The translations under genes and the position numbers were made by a program. From contig CM022673.1 in NCBI GenBank assembly GCA_012295275.1, positions 16,351,310 through 16,415,309 on the forward strand: a stretch of 64,000 nt of DNA, in the 5' to 3' direction. Origin of the DNA: Chrysomallon squamiferum. Its lineage: Eukaryota; Mollusca; Gastropoda; Neomphalida; Peltospiridae. Shown here one piece after another: positions 1-12,596 of this stretch (position 1 is the stretch's first letter; every line of letters starts with the position of its first letter). The notes beneath the pieces are model-generated. The model was not told where the DNA came from, made no database searches, and saw only the letters and a list, made by a program, of their open reading frames with translations.

Positions 1-819
1 GGATTTGTTCCAGAAAAAACATGGCCTTGATATCAGTAGATTACAATCATTAAAATTAAAAGGTTTTATTTTCTAGTTAATCAGTGATGGATCTTGGCTG
101 TTGACAGAAGAAAATCAAAATTATTTCAGAAAATGCAACGTAATGTTAAATTAAATTGGCTCATTTATGTTTAGACCTATAATATTACTTGGCATTATAA
201 AAAATAATTTCTTGATACAAATGGCCTTGTACGGTGGAACAATTACTGGTTTCTCATGTCAGGTTAACCTGATTCTAAATCTGGACAGATTATGTTGCAG
301 GGAATCAGTCTGTCTTAGATGTTATGATTTAAAAAAAAAAATTAAAAATCAAAATATTGTAACTATGTGAAGTAAAATTTTTTTTTAAAAATAAATTATG
401 ATTAATAATAATAATAAATGAAAATGAAAATTGAAACATGAAAGAAAACCCCTCATAAAAATATTTTAAAAATAATCATAATACAAAAAAAAATTAAATT
501 AAAAAGTACTTTAAACAAACATCAAAATCTAGACATTTTACAATCAAACCAAAAATATTTCACTCGTTTTTTTCCATCTACTTATTTTTTTTTATTTAGA
601 ACAGAAAAAAAAAACTTGTTTTTCTCAAACTTATTTCCATTAATCTTCTAGTACTTACCTGTGTTAATGAGTTTTGTAAAGGTATCAAAATAGAGCTCAT
701 TAGCTGTGCTTTATGAGGGATAGCTGGGTTTTTGCCACTGGTCATTAAGTCTGTTCAGTTGCTAATGAACTCATCACCTCCAAGTCATCACAGTTCACGT
801 GTCTACTTTATCACATTTT

Positions 820-1350
820 GTTTTCCTTCTATAACTTTTCAGTTGAGCAATTGTATTGGTTCAAATATTGTTTTCCTTTTTGGTCAGCAGTTTCATTGGT
901 TCAGATGTTGTTTTCTTTCAATAACCTTTTGGTTCAGCAACTGGTTTGGTTCAGATACTGTTTTCCTTCAGTAACTTTTTGGTTAAGTGATTGTTTTGGT
1001 TCTAATATTGTTTTTCTTCAATACCTTTTTGATTCAAATATTTTCCTTCAGTCACCTTTTGTTTCAGTAAATGCTTTGGTTCAAATATTGTTTTCCTGCA
1101 GTAACTTTTTTGGTCAGTAATTTTGTTCAAATATTATTTTCCTTCAGCAACATTTTATTTCAGTAACTGTTTTTCTACAGATGTTTTCTTCCAATAACTT
1201 TTTAATTGTTTTGGTTCAAGAACTGTAATTATTCAAATGTTTAGTAATATTTTCATTCATAATCTGTTTACATTTCAGTAGCTGTTTTGGTTTTGGTTCA
1301 GTAATTTTTCAGTTCAGTAAATTGTTTGCTTCAGGGGTTGTTTTTATTTG
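820..1350. repeat. Diverged tandem repeat, about 45-60 bp period
   Basis: The words ttttccttcagtaactttt and ttggttcagtaactgttttgg recur about ten times with substitutions and small gaps. The copies are old and uneven. Apparent frames across it read as repeated FLQ/VTFW peptides and are not genes. Confidence 0.75.
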
Positions 1351-2410
1351 TGAACTGTTTTGCTGTTAAAAACTGTTGAATTTCTTCAAATGTAGCAGTT
1401 GAACTGTTGTTTTTCACTTATAGATATAAGTGTGTATGTGTGAGTATTATATGTATAATTAAATAATTGTTTCTCTTTTGGAACTGTTTCAGTTTTCAAA
1501 TTAATTCTCTTCATATATTCATTTAAAGAACTGTTTTATTATTTTTAATGTTTTCAGATTTGTGAATTCAGATAGATTTTTATTTTTTTATATATTTTTT
1601 TTTTTTTTGTAGTCTGAAACATTTAACATCATATAATCACTTATCAGTGAATTCTTTTATACAGTTTTTCTATAAAGTTATAAAAGAAATCGGGAAAGAA
1701 AACCATCGTAAAGAACACTGAAAGAAAAAAAAAAGTAAAAAATATATTCTTATTACCAACGTCAGTTTATTTTAGATAAACAAAATTTAAAAACTAATAC
1801 CTTGTTACACCTGACAGTAAGAAAAAAAGATCTTAATTGATAGCATCAGAGTGGATTAATCAGATATATATTTTACAGTTTATTATCACACCAGCATATT
1901 AAAATTTCACCCCCAGACAGCTCATCTCTCATAAATCAAGGCTCACCTGTTTCCAGACTTACCTGTTAATTAAGGATTAGAGATAATTTTCTGTTAACCC
2001 GACAGGAGACTAATCCTCACACCTGCTCTCTCCGTGATGGATTAAATTCTACAAGGTTTATTTTCTCTCTCACAATAAAACAACTCACAGGCTAAACTAA
2101 GCGTTCAACTTAACCAATATACCCAGCTTCCTGATTCCATGTCTGTCTGTCTGTCTGCGAGTTGTCATTTCATCTCTGTGTATATTTCGTTACAGTCATC
2201 TTTTTTTGATAGGGTAGGGTTTATGAGAATGACAGAGAATCATTGTAGTAAGAAATCTTTTCAGTTTATTTCTTAATTTTTTTTTCTTTCTATTATGTCT
2301 TCGACTTTCTAATTTTTTTTCTCTTGTTGATCATCTCCCTGTCTCTGTTTCCTGTTTACTTTATTATTTTCTTTGTGGCTGGTTATACTTCTGTCTGTGT
2401 GTGTATGTGT

Positions 2411-2651
2411 GTTTCTGGTTATATGTTAATATACATATCTATCTGATTATGCTAGATGTGTATACTGTATGATCATTTTCAAATATTTAAGTTATAGTTA
2501 AAAAGAAGAAAACAAGAAAGAAAGAACACAATTTCACTTTTCTTTCTTTTTTTTTCTTCTTTTTAACTATAACTTAAATATTTGAAAATGATCATACAGT
2601 ATACACATCTAGCATAATCAGACAGATATGTATATTAACATATAATCAGAA
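2411..2651. repeat. Long near-perfect inverted repeat (hairpin)
   Basis: The left arm (about 2411-2524) and right arm (about 2538-2651) are reverse complements over roughly 110 bp with only a few mismatches. For example, tgctagatgtgtatactgta in the left arm is matched by tacagtatacacatctagca in the right. The loop is about 13 nt. It could be a fold-back transposable element, a small inverted duplication, or a hairpin RNA source if transcribed. No transposase or clear target-site duplication is visible. Confidence 0.9.
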
Positions 2652-2826
2652 AAACCCATAAAAAAAACCCACAAAAAATGAAATGTTTAAACAAAAAAAT
2701 TATTATTTTTAAATTCCTCTGATAATAATAAAACATTGTTCTCCATATTAAATCAACATTTCTATTCCTTTTTATAAATTTTTAGAAATCAAAAATGAAA
2801 ATTAACAAAAATAAAATCATTCATAA

Positions 2827-2903
2827 CACACACACACATGCACACACGCACACACATGCACACACACGCACGCATACACACACGCACACACACACACACA
2901 CTC
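2827..2903. repeat. Imperfect (AC)n microsatellite
   Basis: CA repeats interrupted by cacatgcacacacg variants. The small HTHTH-type open frame across it is not a gene. Confidence 0.95.
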
Positions 2904-3273
2904 ACAAAAGAAGATGAAAAGCAGCAAAAATACATTGTAAATAAACCTATTTCAAATCACTTAGTGCCAATCTGGTCAAATTTGGTGATTTATCATTCGA
3001 AATACCATCAACATTCTGTTTATCTCCTGTCTTCTGAAACAATGTAAGAAGCTTCTGACTGGCTAAACCAGGTTTGCCCAGCAAACACTGCTACATTAAA
3101 TACTGACCATGCAGTGATTCTGGCTGCGTGTCTAAAATCTCGGCTAATAGTGCATAGCCAGATAATCATCTGATGTCACTGACCAATAACAGTTAATAAT
3201 TAAATAATTATGTGTTGTGGTCAAAAGTTAGAGGAAGATAATTGTAATTTTATATTTGAGGGAAGAACCAGAG

Positions 3274-3275
<2 letters not shown>

Positions 3276-3314
<39 letters not shown>
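3276..3314. repeat. (GA)n microsatellite with purine-rich tail
   Basis: About 19 GA units, followed by an A/G-rich stretch to about 3420. Confidence 0.97.
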
Positions 3315-3320
<6 letters not shown>

Positions 3321-3909
3321 AACAGAGAAAGTGAAAGACAGAAAAGAAAGAAAAAAAAATTGAGAGGTGGACAAAATTAAAAACAAAGAAGAAAGAAAAG
3401 CAGAAACAACAAAAGAAAATTCTACATTTTACATTAAAAAAAAAAAAGTTGTTAAGCTAGTAATTTGAACATGAAGCTAGTCCAGTATATGTAATGGCTA
3501 CCAAGTGGCACAATTCATTAATACGAATATTTAAACCAATATGAATTCACAGTTTATTTTATGCCTTAACATCTAATATTCCACTTTATATTACCTGATA
3601 AACAAATATAATACTAAGATTTATGCAGATATAAAATAGTACTGATGTCTATCGTAGTGTACTGACTAAACGGATGATTTAGGTATACTAGTAAGAGCCA
3701 AACAGTTGTGTTGCCTTCACTTGTAATTTAGATAAGTTCTTTGATTGCATCAGTCCTGTTACTTGTTTGTTACAACACATCCCTGCAACTTGCTCTGATG
3801 AGCCAAAGTGTCAGATTGATGCCAGCAGATTTGAATAACATGTTTATTTTTGAACACCATGTCACTCAGAGCACAGACCCCAGTTACAGTTCAGTGCCAG
3901 AAATTACTG

Positions 3910-3986
<77 letters not shown>
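3910..3986. repeat. (CA)n microsatellite
   Basis: About 38 uninterrupted CA units. It generates two overlapping THTHTH frames that are artefacts. Confidence 0.99.
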
Positions 3987-3987
<1 letters not shown>

Positions 3988-4569
3988 CCTTGGGTCTGGA
4001 TGTTACAGCACTTTTTATTGGTTGGAAGATGAAAAGCTGACTATACATTTGTAGCTACAGTTGTAGTATCTGTGTATGTTCTATTAACTGTTTAAATAAT
4101 TTGTTTATTATGCAAGAAATATATGTATTTGATTTTTAAAAATCTCTCCAAAAAATGAAATACTTTTAAAGTATACACCCATAATTTCTATTTCAGTCAA
4201 AGCTGATATCACATTTTTCTTTTACTGTTTTACAAAAGAAATTTTATTAAATTTATATTTTTATTACTATAACTACAAATTCCCAAATCCCAAATATAAT
4301 AAAAAGCAGATATCTAAAGCTATTGATTTCATAACAATGCCATTTTTTTGCCATGGCTGCTTGGTTGAGTGCCTCATTCTGTATATGTCTTTCTATATTT
4401 CATTTTAATGACTTGTTCATATCACTTCTGAAATATTAACAATTTGTTATTTAATTTATTTTTTATTTAATTTATTATATTTGTGTTCATCTGTCTATCT
4501 CTCTCTCTAAAAACACACACACACACATGCACTAACTCTTGATATCCATTTGCATCAAAGAGTACAGTA

Positions 4570-4765
4570 TATAATTTTGTATATATTTTCCTATAAATAA
4601 TATATTTGTATATAGTATCTATGTGTATATTTACATCTCTGTATACAATAATTTGTATATTTGTATACAGTATCAGTGGATATATTTAACATCTCTGTAC
4701 ACAAAAACTTGTATATGTGTATACAATAACTTGTATATTTGTATACAGTGTGTGTATATATGTAA
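4570..4765. repeat. Tandem TATAC-rich repeat
   Basis: Three or so copies of a roughly 65-bp unit built from tatacaataatttgtatat and tatttgtatacagtatc. Diverged but clearly periodic. Confidence 0.75.
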
Positions 4766-4919
4766 GTTATTCTCAGTGCCAGTGTGTTAATCTGGAGAAC
4801 GTCCAAGTGTCATGTGTTATGTTTTACAATAATCTCTTGTTTGCTCTGGCAAGCTCTAATGAAATGATTTGCACCAGAAATAGTTTGCCAGATACAGCTT
4901 TACAGTATCTTCTTCTTGT

Positions 4920-5240
4920 TCATTATCATACTGATATAGCAGATACTGCTGACATCAGCATTATATCAGTATAGACATTTTTGATATCAAGATCATACTG
5001 ATATAGTTGTGTCTGATACCAATTTTTCATCCCTACAGTTACCTGTAATATTAACATATTGAAATACTTACAACTTTATAGAAACTTTATATCAACACAG
5101 CAATCTTTAGTATCAAGATCGCATCAATAGTTTACCTGTAACATCAACACATTGGTATAGCAGTTAACATGATATCAGTATGACTGTTAGGACCATATTG
5201 ATGTAATATCTGATATCAACATCATACTGATATAGATGAT
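4920..5240. repeat. Scattered gatcatactgatatag repeat
   Basis: The words gatatcaagatcatactgat and catactgatatag recur irregularly, some in shortened form. It looks like a decayed minisatellite. Confidence 0.6.
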
Positions 5241-5635
5241 ACATTTATTTATAGGAGACTGACACTGTGTTTGTGTGATTGTGTATATCTGTATCTCACA
5301 CTATCTTTCTATATACATATACATGCCCCCTACACACACTTACATGCACACACATACACACACACACAGATAGAACAGTGGGTTAATTACTGTTTGAAAA
5401 CAGCATGACAGATTTATGGACCAGAACACTTTCAGAAATACCTTACACACACTGTCAACATCTGCTTCCAATCAGTTCTAACACACAACTTTATTTATAT
5501 ATTACTTTTCTCCAAGCTCTTGTTATTAGGCAGCCTCAGTTAACACACCTTTGTCATAGTGTAGTGTAGATAATGTACAAACATCTAAGGTATGTGCTGT
5601 CATGTCAGATAATGATTTAATGATAATGATAATAA

Positions 5636-5713
5636 GTACACATATACACATACACATACACATACATACACCTAGATATTCATACATGCATACATATACA
5701 TAATACATACCTA

Positions 5714-5745
<32 letters not shown>

Positions 5746-5940
5746 TATCCACATACATTTATTCACATGTAATAAATACATAAGCATACAGACACACATA
5801 AATATGTAAATACATAAGCATAGAGACACACATAAATATGTAATACATAAGCATACAGACACACATAAATATGTAATACATAAGCATACAGATACATAAA
5901 TATGTAAATACATAAGCATACAGACACACATGTATACACA
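5636..5940. repeat. CATA/CA repeat and 32-37 bp minisatellite
   Basis: Simple CATA and CA tracts (5636-5760) lead into about five copies of the unit acataagcatacagacacac followed by ataaatatgtaa. Minus-strand frames rich in Met, Tyr, Val and Cys are repeat translation. Confidence 0.9.
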
Positions 5941-6244
5941 GTTATAGACAAATACTGAATTTTGTATTTTGCTTACACTGTTAGAATGAAGAGATGTGAG
6001 TGTAATTGAGCTGAAAATAATGAATGGTGAGTTGACTGTCAGTGTATGTGTGTGGTATGAGCTGAGCTTGATGCAGAGAAACAAACTGTAGACATATCAA
6101 ATATCAGTCTGTTATGCTGTAATGTAAAAAATTAATTAAAAGAAGAAAAAAACAAAAAAGAAACTTGTTATATTGGCTCTGTGGCACACATTTATTTACA
6201 TGCAGATAGAATAATTTACTGTATCATAGACTGATAATTAGTTA

Positions 6245-6545
6245 CACACACACAAGCACATGCATATAAATATAGGCTATAGACACGCAGATAGATAGAC
6301 ATACAAATACATAAACAAACATACATATACATACAGATATGCACAACATAAACATACATACATATACATACAGATATGCACAACATAAACAAACATACAT
6401 ATACATACAGATATGCACAACATAAAGATACATACATATACATACAGATATGCACAACATAAACATACATACATATACATACAGATATGCACAACATAAA
6501 CATACATACATATACATACAGACATACATACATACATATATACCC
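6245..6545. repeat. 37-bp CATA-type minisatellite
   Basis: The marker word gcacaacata recurs near 6341, 6378, 6414, 6452 and 6489, giving a 36-38 bp period. Between markers lies catacatatacatacagata. The copies are nearly identical, so expansion is probably recent. Confidence 0.93.
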
Positions 6546-6758
6546 ACATCTTACATGCCTGCTCACACAACCCAGGTCCCTCTTTCTGTCCAGACCCTAG
6601 CCCCACTCACACTGCAGCCCACACCCACACACAACTAACTGCTCACAACAAAAACAGCCAACTCTGCTGATAACAAAGGACACATAATTAGCAGATTTCT
6701 TCTCTCTGACAGTTTCTCTCCTAGTCTCTGGCTTATTAAAATCTTACACCCTGCACTA

Positions 6759-6775
6759 CCCCCCCCCCCCCCCCC
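6759..6775. repeat. Poly(C) tract
   Basis: Seventeen consecutive C residues, unusual in such A+T-rich DNA. Confidence 0.95.
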
Positions 6776-7029
6776 ATGCTGGCCACTGCTGAGCAAGTAA
6801 CTCTCTCTCACTCATTAGCATGTTTCCAGCACTGCAGCAACACTGGCGTCTGCTAGCACACAAACATATACGTCTGCTACTCATGTCTGCTATAGACGTC
6901 TGCTCTGGTCGTCAGTCACAGTGATGTATCTGCGGTAGCTGTGTTTTGCCAAATGTTGCAGCCACTTGTTACATTTGATACTGAGCACTTCTTTCAGTTC
7001 TTGTTTTTTTATTTATTTATTTCTCACCA

Positions 7030-7400
7030 ACTAGTGAGAGGTTCCATCCACTTGTGAAAGGTTTTCATCCACTTGTGAACGTTTGCTCCCACTTATGAAC
7101 ACTTTCAAATGTTTGTGGACAGTTTTCACCCACTTGAAGAGTTTCAGTTGTTTGTGAACTGTTTTGTCCATTTTTGAACAGACTCAACTGTTTGTAAACA
7201 AACTCAACCATCTGTAAACAAACTCAACCATTTGTGGACAGTTTCAACCATTTGTAAACAAACTCAACCATTTGTGAACAGTCTCAACCATTTGTAAACA
7301 AACTCAACCATTTGTGGACAGACTCAACCATTTGTGGACAGTTTCAGTCACTTGTGAATAGTTTCAACCATATGTGAATACTGCTTCTGAAGTTTCAACT
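7030..7400. repeat. 20-bp minisatellite
   Basis: Repeats of aactcaaccatttgtaaaca and aaccatttgtggacagtttc, more diverged at the left edge (ccacttgtgaaaggttttca). No reading frame of note. Confidence 0.9.
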
Positions 7401-7539
7401 GTTTGTGTCAACCTTGTTTTCTGTTGTATAAAGAAAGGACAATTTTTCTTTTTAACAGATAGTTGCCTACTGGAACAAAGTACTGTTCTTTTTTCATTTC
7501 TGTTGTCATTTTGATCTTTGATACTTCAAAATTTGACAC

Positions 7540-7745
7540 TTTTAAAATTTTGATATTTCATAATTTGTATTTGATATATCAAATTTTTTTTGTTTCACCA
7601 CTAATTGTTCTATATTTGAAATATCAAGTGTCACATTGGATATATGAAGTGTAGCTTGGATATATCCACTTTGTATTTGAAATATCACATTTCATATTAG
7701 ATATATCAATATTTGTATTGGATATATCCACGTGTCTACTGGTTG
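7540..7745. repeat. Diverged gatatatcca/tatttgaaatatcac repeat
   Basis: Short words such as gatatatc, tatttgatatatcaa and tttgaaatatca recur at roughly 28-32 bp. An old minisatellite. Confidence 0.6.
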
Positions 7746-8287
7746 TATAGAGATTTGTATTTGACAAATCAGCAGACATTTGTTATAACCAGAGCTGCAC
7801 TGGCTGTGATGCTGAGAAATCTGATATCAGAATTCAGAGATACTGCTAAGTGAAACACTACAACAGTGCCGTTTGTTTTACTGCAGGTTTTCCTAAAACT
7901 CGAGTTTTTATTGCATAAAAGCTGTCTTAGTTAACTGAATTACACTGAACAAGAACTGGGAATGTGCGTGTTTACAAACTCTTTCTAACAATTAGAGATA
8001 ATTTTGTTTAAATTTTTTGAAACTGTTGGAAATGATTGACAGAGATTAAAATAAAAACAGCAACAACAACAACAATTAAAAGCAAACATAATTAAATTTG
8101 ATTTTAAAGAGAAGAGGAATAAAGAAAGAAAAGGTCTTGGGTGAAATTTTTCTTTAATTTGTGTCATTTTGTTCTAAAATAATAATAAAACCGATATCAC
8201 TCTCAAAGATAGATGAAATGATTAGTGCAAGAATTAATTTTAAGAACCATGAAATATTAAAAATACTGCTACAGGTTGAATAACAGA

Positions 8288-8304
8288 AAAAAAAAAAAAA
8301 AAAA
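8288..8304. repeat. Poly(A) tract upstream of exon 1
   Basis: About 17 A residues roughly 90 bp upstream of the first ATG of the gene. Confidence 0.9.
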
Positions 8305-8395
8305 TCAATTAAGTGACGAAGGTGAAATTATTCAGTGAAAGAAGGAAAACAGAAAGATTTTTTGAAATTAAGAAAAGTGCTGAATTCTCTTCCTG

Positions 8396-8620
8396 ATGCC
8401 TTCCACTGCTGACAGTCCCAGCAGTCCAACAAAGGAGATGGGTGAAGGGGCAGATAATTTCCACGAAAAAGAAGGTCGCTTGGTGCGGACTAAAAGTGAG
8501 AAGGGAGATAAAAGTTTCAGGAGACAAAACAGTAGGGGTAAAGACAAGGACAGTGCACACAAGTACAAACGTACCCACAGCAGTGTGACAAAATCCAAAA
8601 GTGGTGAATGTGAGGCTGAG
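8396..8620 (+). CDS. Exon 1: N-terminus, basic Ser-rich, unrecognised
   Basis: This exon codes 75 residues from the first ATG after an in-frame TGA at 8381-8383. The peptide opens MPSTADSPSSPTKEMGEG and continues with charged, Ser-rich sequence including RTKSEKGDKSFRRQNSR. RTKS and RRQNS are R-x-x-S sites suited to basophilic kinases. There is no signal peptide, membrane segment or folded domain. A strong donor (gag|gtgagt) ends it in phase 0. That fits exon 3 exactly but not exon 2, 64 nt downstream. An alternative reading is an internal exon starting at 8416 after ctgctgacag, entering with one base that completes a codon, the same entry as exon 2. The minus-strand frames opposite it are shadows. 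Confidence 0.68.
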
Positions 8621-8684
8621 GTGAGTTTTAATATGTTTATTTTTTTAATAGTGTGTTTGTTCTTTTTTTGTGTTTTATTTACAG

Positions 8685-8796
8685 AAACTTAGCTAAACAT
8701 TTGTATGCAAAAGTTTATGAAACACAAGAGGAAATGTGTGAGAAACGTAATGAAATTCGAATAGCAAACATTCGTCTGGCAGGCATCAGGGCACAG
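8685..8796 (+). CDS. Exon 2: coiled-coil-like helix, frame conflict with exon 1
   Basis: Bounded by tgttttatttacag and gcacag|gtatca. In the frame that joins exon 3 it reads NLAKHLYAKVYETQEEM then CEKRNEIRIANIRLAGIRAQ, 37 residues of charged heptad-like helix that runs naturally into the IEMLTP of exon 3. It is 112 nt, and exon 1 ends in phase 0, so direct joining gives AAA CTT AGC TAA, a stop. Without one T around 8692-8697 the join would read KLSKHLYAKVYE and stay open. So there is either a one-base error or allele, or exon 2 is an alternative to exon 1 fed by an upstream exon outside the window. Coding character is convincing; the junction is not settled. Confidence 0.65.
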
Positions 8797-11171
8797 GTAT
8801 CATTTTCTTTCTTTCTTTTGAATTTTCCTCCATACAATTTGTTGAACCATCTGTGTTGTTTTAATTTTGTAGTTGTTAGTATTATTTATATTTTTTAAAA
8901 TTATTAATACTGTTTCTCTTATTGGTGTTTTTGCTGTTGCTATGATATTATTTTAGGATTATTGAATTTTTTACCATTTTTTTTAGTGTTCCAGTATTAT
9001 TAGAATTTAGAAATTATTAACACTAATATTGTTCTTGTTGTTCTAACTACATCATCATCTTCATGTTCACCTCCTTTACCTCTCATCCTGTTTCTGTCTG
9101 TCTCTTTCTCACATTTTCTTTTACCCAAAAATATTAACAATACTTTGTTTTGTATTTAATTTTGATTTTGGTATTTTTTCTTTCCTTCGTTATTTATTTA
9201 ATATTTTATGATTAATCATTGTTTAGTCTTTAATAATTATTTATTGTTTTACACATATATTCAATCTTCACATCTATTTTATGTATTTAGTATTTATTTA
9301 TTTATCCATGTATTTAAATTTTCACCATTATTATCCATTTAAAAAATGGCTGTCATTTTATACAACAAGTTTTCACATTAATGTGTTCTTGCGTAAACTG
9401 TTTGTTGCTAAGGAAACAAAAAAATGAGCAGCTGGAGTTTTTCTCATAGTATTCAGTGACAAATGTACTCATCTATTCTCCTGTCTTATTCTTACTGTTT
9501 TAACTGCTTGACAGAAAATATTATCTGAGTTCAAAACCAGATTATATTTGACGTCACTGAAATCATAGATAAACAAATAAAAAGGTTACTTCAAAGCTGT
9601 TCCCTAAAAAAAAATATTTTGTAAAAAAATCATATTAATCATTGGAAAACTGAAATAAATATAAAAACAAACCGAAAGATTTAAAAAAAAAGATTTTATG
9701 TATCTGAGAAAGAAATGTGTATTTAATAAATAAATAAATATGTGTAAAAGAATAAATAATTAAATAAATGTTAACAATAAATAATTAGTAATATATATAA
9801 TTTAAAAAGCAAACAGTGGTGTGTCTGAATTACAAAATATAAATTACAAAAATAACTAATAATGTGCTGTGAACAAAAGAAAACAAAAAAAATTAATTAA
9901 AATTTAAATAAATCAGAAATATTTCACATCACTGGTGCAGCCAGTGATAAAAAAAATAAATAAACGTGGTTTAATTAGTGTTGTTTAATGAACCAAAAAC
10001 TTGAAAATTTTATTTACACAGTTAACCATCCAAGAGATGAAGTTTTTAATTCTGAAATTGCTTCATGTAATAAGATGACTGCATGAAACCACTGCTCATT
10101 AATTGACTGCTTAAGATTACTGTCCTAATTTTTAGTTTTTATCACTTTGCAAAATTTTATTTCTTTTACAAAACAGCCTAGTTCCAAATCAGTTTTTTAT
10201 TTAGAATAGCGTTATATTTGTATTTAGATCTAGAAAATTATTTAGATTAACATTACACACTGTGTTATGGAACTACATAATTAATATTCCTGTCTGGTAT
10301 ATCAGCTGTTGTGTGCTAAATGATAAATAACCCTCATTCTTTTACACATCAGCCTTGAATTTTTATAATGCATCCATTAAAATTGTTTTTAACAATGTTT
10401 ACGTTTCAAAATTTTGAAGAGAGAGTACGCCCCAAATCCCCACCACCTGCTGAATTTATCATCAAATTTGCCAGTCTGCCACCTCAGTGTCATTCCCACA
10501 ACCCTAAGAGGTGTAACATTTTAATTTGCTGAAAGAAAAATAACACTAAACAATTTAAATTAATCAGGTGAAAACCAGGTGTAGATCATTCGGTACAAAT
10601 AAAGTTATGTCAGGCACCTAAATTTTGTAAATTGTGTTGATGTTAGTCCAGAGTTTGTATGTGTGAAGTAGTTTAGATAACAGTTAAGTATGTTTTTCCT
10701 TTCTTCATCTTTTTTTTTTTCTTTAATACACTCAGAGATTTGTTAAAAAGCTGCAATATCCAGCAGTTTATTACACCGTTTTATCTTCTGAAGAAAATAG
10801 GATTGAAAATTTAACTTAGATGAAAGGTACAAGATAAAAAAAGTAAAATTAGATTTTAAAAATGGAGATTGAAAGAAAGAGAAAGCAAGTGAGATAGAAA
10901 GAGAGCAAACTGGAAAAGTAGGGTGCACAAACAAGTGAGCAAAAGGTAATTTTAAAACTGGGAAATTAATTTCTTTAATCATTATTTCTCTTACTACTTC
11001 TACTGTTATTGTTACTGTTGTTATAACTGTTTTTGTTATTAATTATTATTATTTCAATTATTATTATTATTATTGTTATTGTTATTGTTGTTCTTATTGT
11101 TGCTATTGTTATTATTATTACAACTATCATCATTATCATTTACTTATTTTTATAACCTTCATACCTATTAC

Positions 11172-11238
11172 ATAGCATCACCCATCACCACCATCACCAC
11201 CATCACCATCACCACCATCACCCATCATCATCACCAGC
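11172..11238. repeat. (CAC CAT)n trinucleotide-type repeat
   Basis: Alternating catcac and caccat units, about 65 bp, read on the + strand as a His/Thr/Ile-rich frame that is not a gene. Confidence 0.9.
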
Positions 11239-11689
11239 ATTCAAAAAGCCATGAATATATCTTAGTGTATTGATTCAGTGCCACCTTGATCTGACCACCC
11301 ACTCTATGAATATTTGCTAATTATCTCTGATCAGAAACAAGCCACATGGGAAAAAAGCACCATCACAGTGTAATCATATCTTTCCCTGCTTGTGATAAAA
11401 TAATAATTAATTTTACAGTACATACAGCTTGTTATGTTAGTTAAACGTCCTGTTATGTAATTCACCAGCATGGGAACAATGTTTTTTTCATGTCTCTGTG
11501 TGTGCAGTACTGGGTTTATTTAATACACAGACAAAGTGTGGTGGGAAAGGTTATAAAAGTATGTATTTGTTATAAGGTGAGAGGATGTGTGAAAAAGTTA
11601 TTTATTGTTGTTGTTTTTCTTCTTTCTTTTTTTGTGTTATTTAGTCACACATTTTTTGTTGTAGTTGTTTATTTATTATTATATTAATA

Positions 11690-11765
11690 TTATCATTATC
11701 TTTATTATCATTATCATTGTTAGTATCATCATCATTGTCACCATCATCATTATTATTATTATTAT
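11690..11765. repeat. Imperfect TTATCA/ATC/ATT repeat
   Basis: Tracts of ttatcattatca and atcatcatcattatt, mirrored on the minus strand as an Asn/Asp-rich frame, which is not a gene. Confidence 0.8.
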
Positions 11766-11844
11766 ACATATTTATGTTATTTGCTGAGAAAAAGGTATAA
11801 GTTTCTAAAAGTTGTTTTTTCAAAAATAATTATTGTCAGTGTTT

Positions 11845-11847
<3 letters not shown>

Positions 11848-11902
<55 letters not shown>
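11848..11902. repeat. (AAT)n microsatellite
   Basis: About 18 uninterrupted AAT units. Confidence 0.98.
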
Positions 11903-11904
<2 letters not shown>

Positions 11905-12596
11905 TTTGAGACATTTATTTATTCTGAAAATATGAAATATCTTCTTTAAAATAACAAAAGTCTATTTGTGAGAATGAATAAAAATTTATTTAACTTTCAG
12001 TTTAAAATTACTCAGTGGTAGGGGAAATTCTGCTTTTGACACTTTTACAGTCAATTGTTTTGAAATAATTCATTTACTAAACCAACTTTTATTAATTTCT
12101 TATCATCAGACGAACTGTAAAAAAATATTGTAAATTAAATAAAATAAATACATTTTTTTTTTAAATCCTTTAAATTACACAAAACTGCTGTAAATAGCTG
12201 CACACACAGTCCATCTTGTGATCATCGGTTTACAAGACTTTTTGTCCTTGTAATAAAAACTGGTCAAACATGAGAGACTGGACAATGGGGACTTACTAAA
12301 TAGAAAATATTGATGACTGTTAGCTCTCTGGAAATGACAGTTGTCTCTGGTGATGAAGATAATTTCTGAGATAATTTGATAATGATTGTTGTGCACTTAA
12401 GTTGAAGGTACTTAATCTGTCCAGTGTTTACATCAGACAGAATTTTCGTTACAGCTAGACATTTGTTCACTAAAAGATATATGTGTGTGTGTGTGTGCAA
12501 AACTAGACTGTTGTTTAAATGAAACACTTCATGGTAGAATATTCATCTCACTATGATAGTGATAAGTTCATGCTACTTTGTTTTAATAAAATTAAT

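Larger units (their letters stand above)
1..8395. other. 5' flank of the gene, repeat-rich, no gene seen
   Basis: No exon with credible codon content and paired splice signals was found here on either strand. Open frames in this stretch are by-products of CA, CATA and other simple repeats. Named repeats inside it are listed separately. Between them, 1890-2060 and 3050-3230 are less repetitive and have more G+C than their surroundings, but hold no reading frame. Promoter and upstream untranslated exons of the downstream gene could lie here, but no TATA box or initiator can be singled out. Confidence 0.6.

Noticed and set aside
3741-4040. 99-codon + frame with a long Thr-His run
   Set aside because: Produced by the CA microsatellite; no splice borders and no other coding features.
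6245-6545. Regular 37-bp repeats resembling CRISPR spacing
   Set aside because: The whole unit repeats with no unique spacers, and the genome is that of an animal.
5526-6606. Several minus-strand frames rich in Met, Tyr, Val and Cys (up to 134 codons)
   Set aside because: Translation of CATA/CA repeats in three frames; overlap each other and repeat with the DNA period.
8309-8598. Two minus-strand frames opposite exon 1
   Set aside because: Shadows of a real + strand exon; no splice signals on the minus strand.
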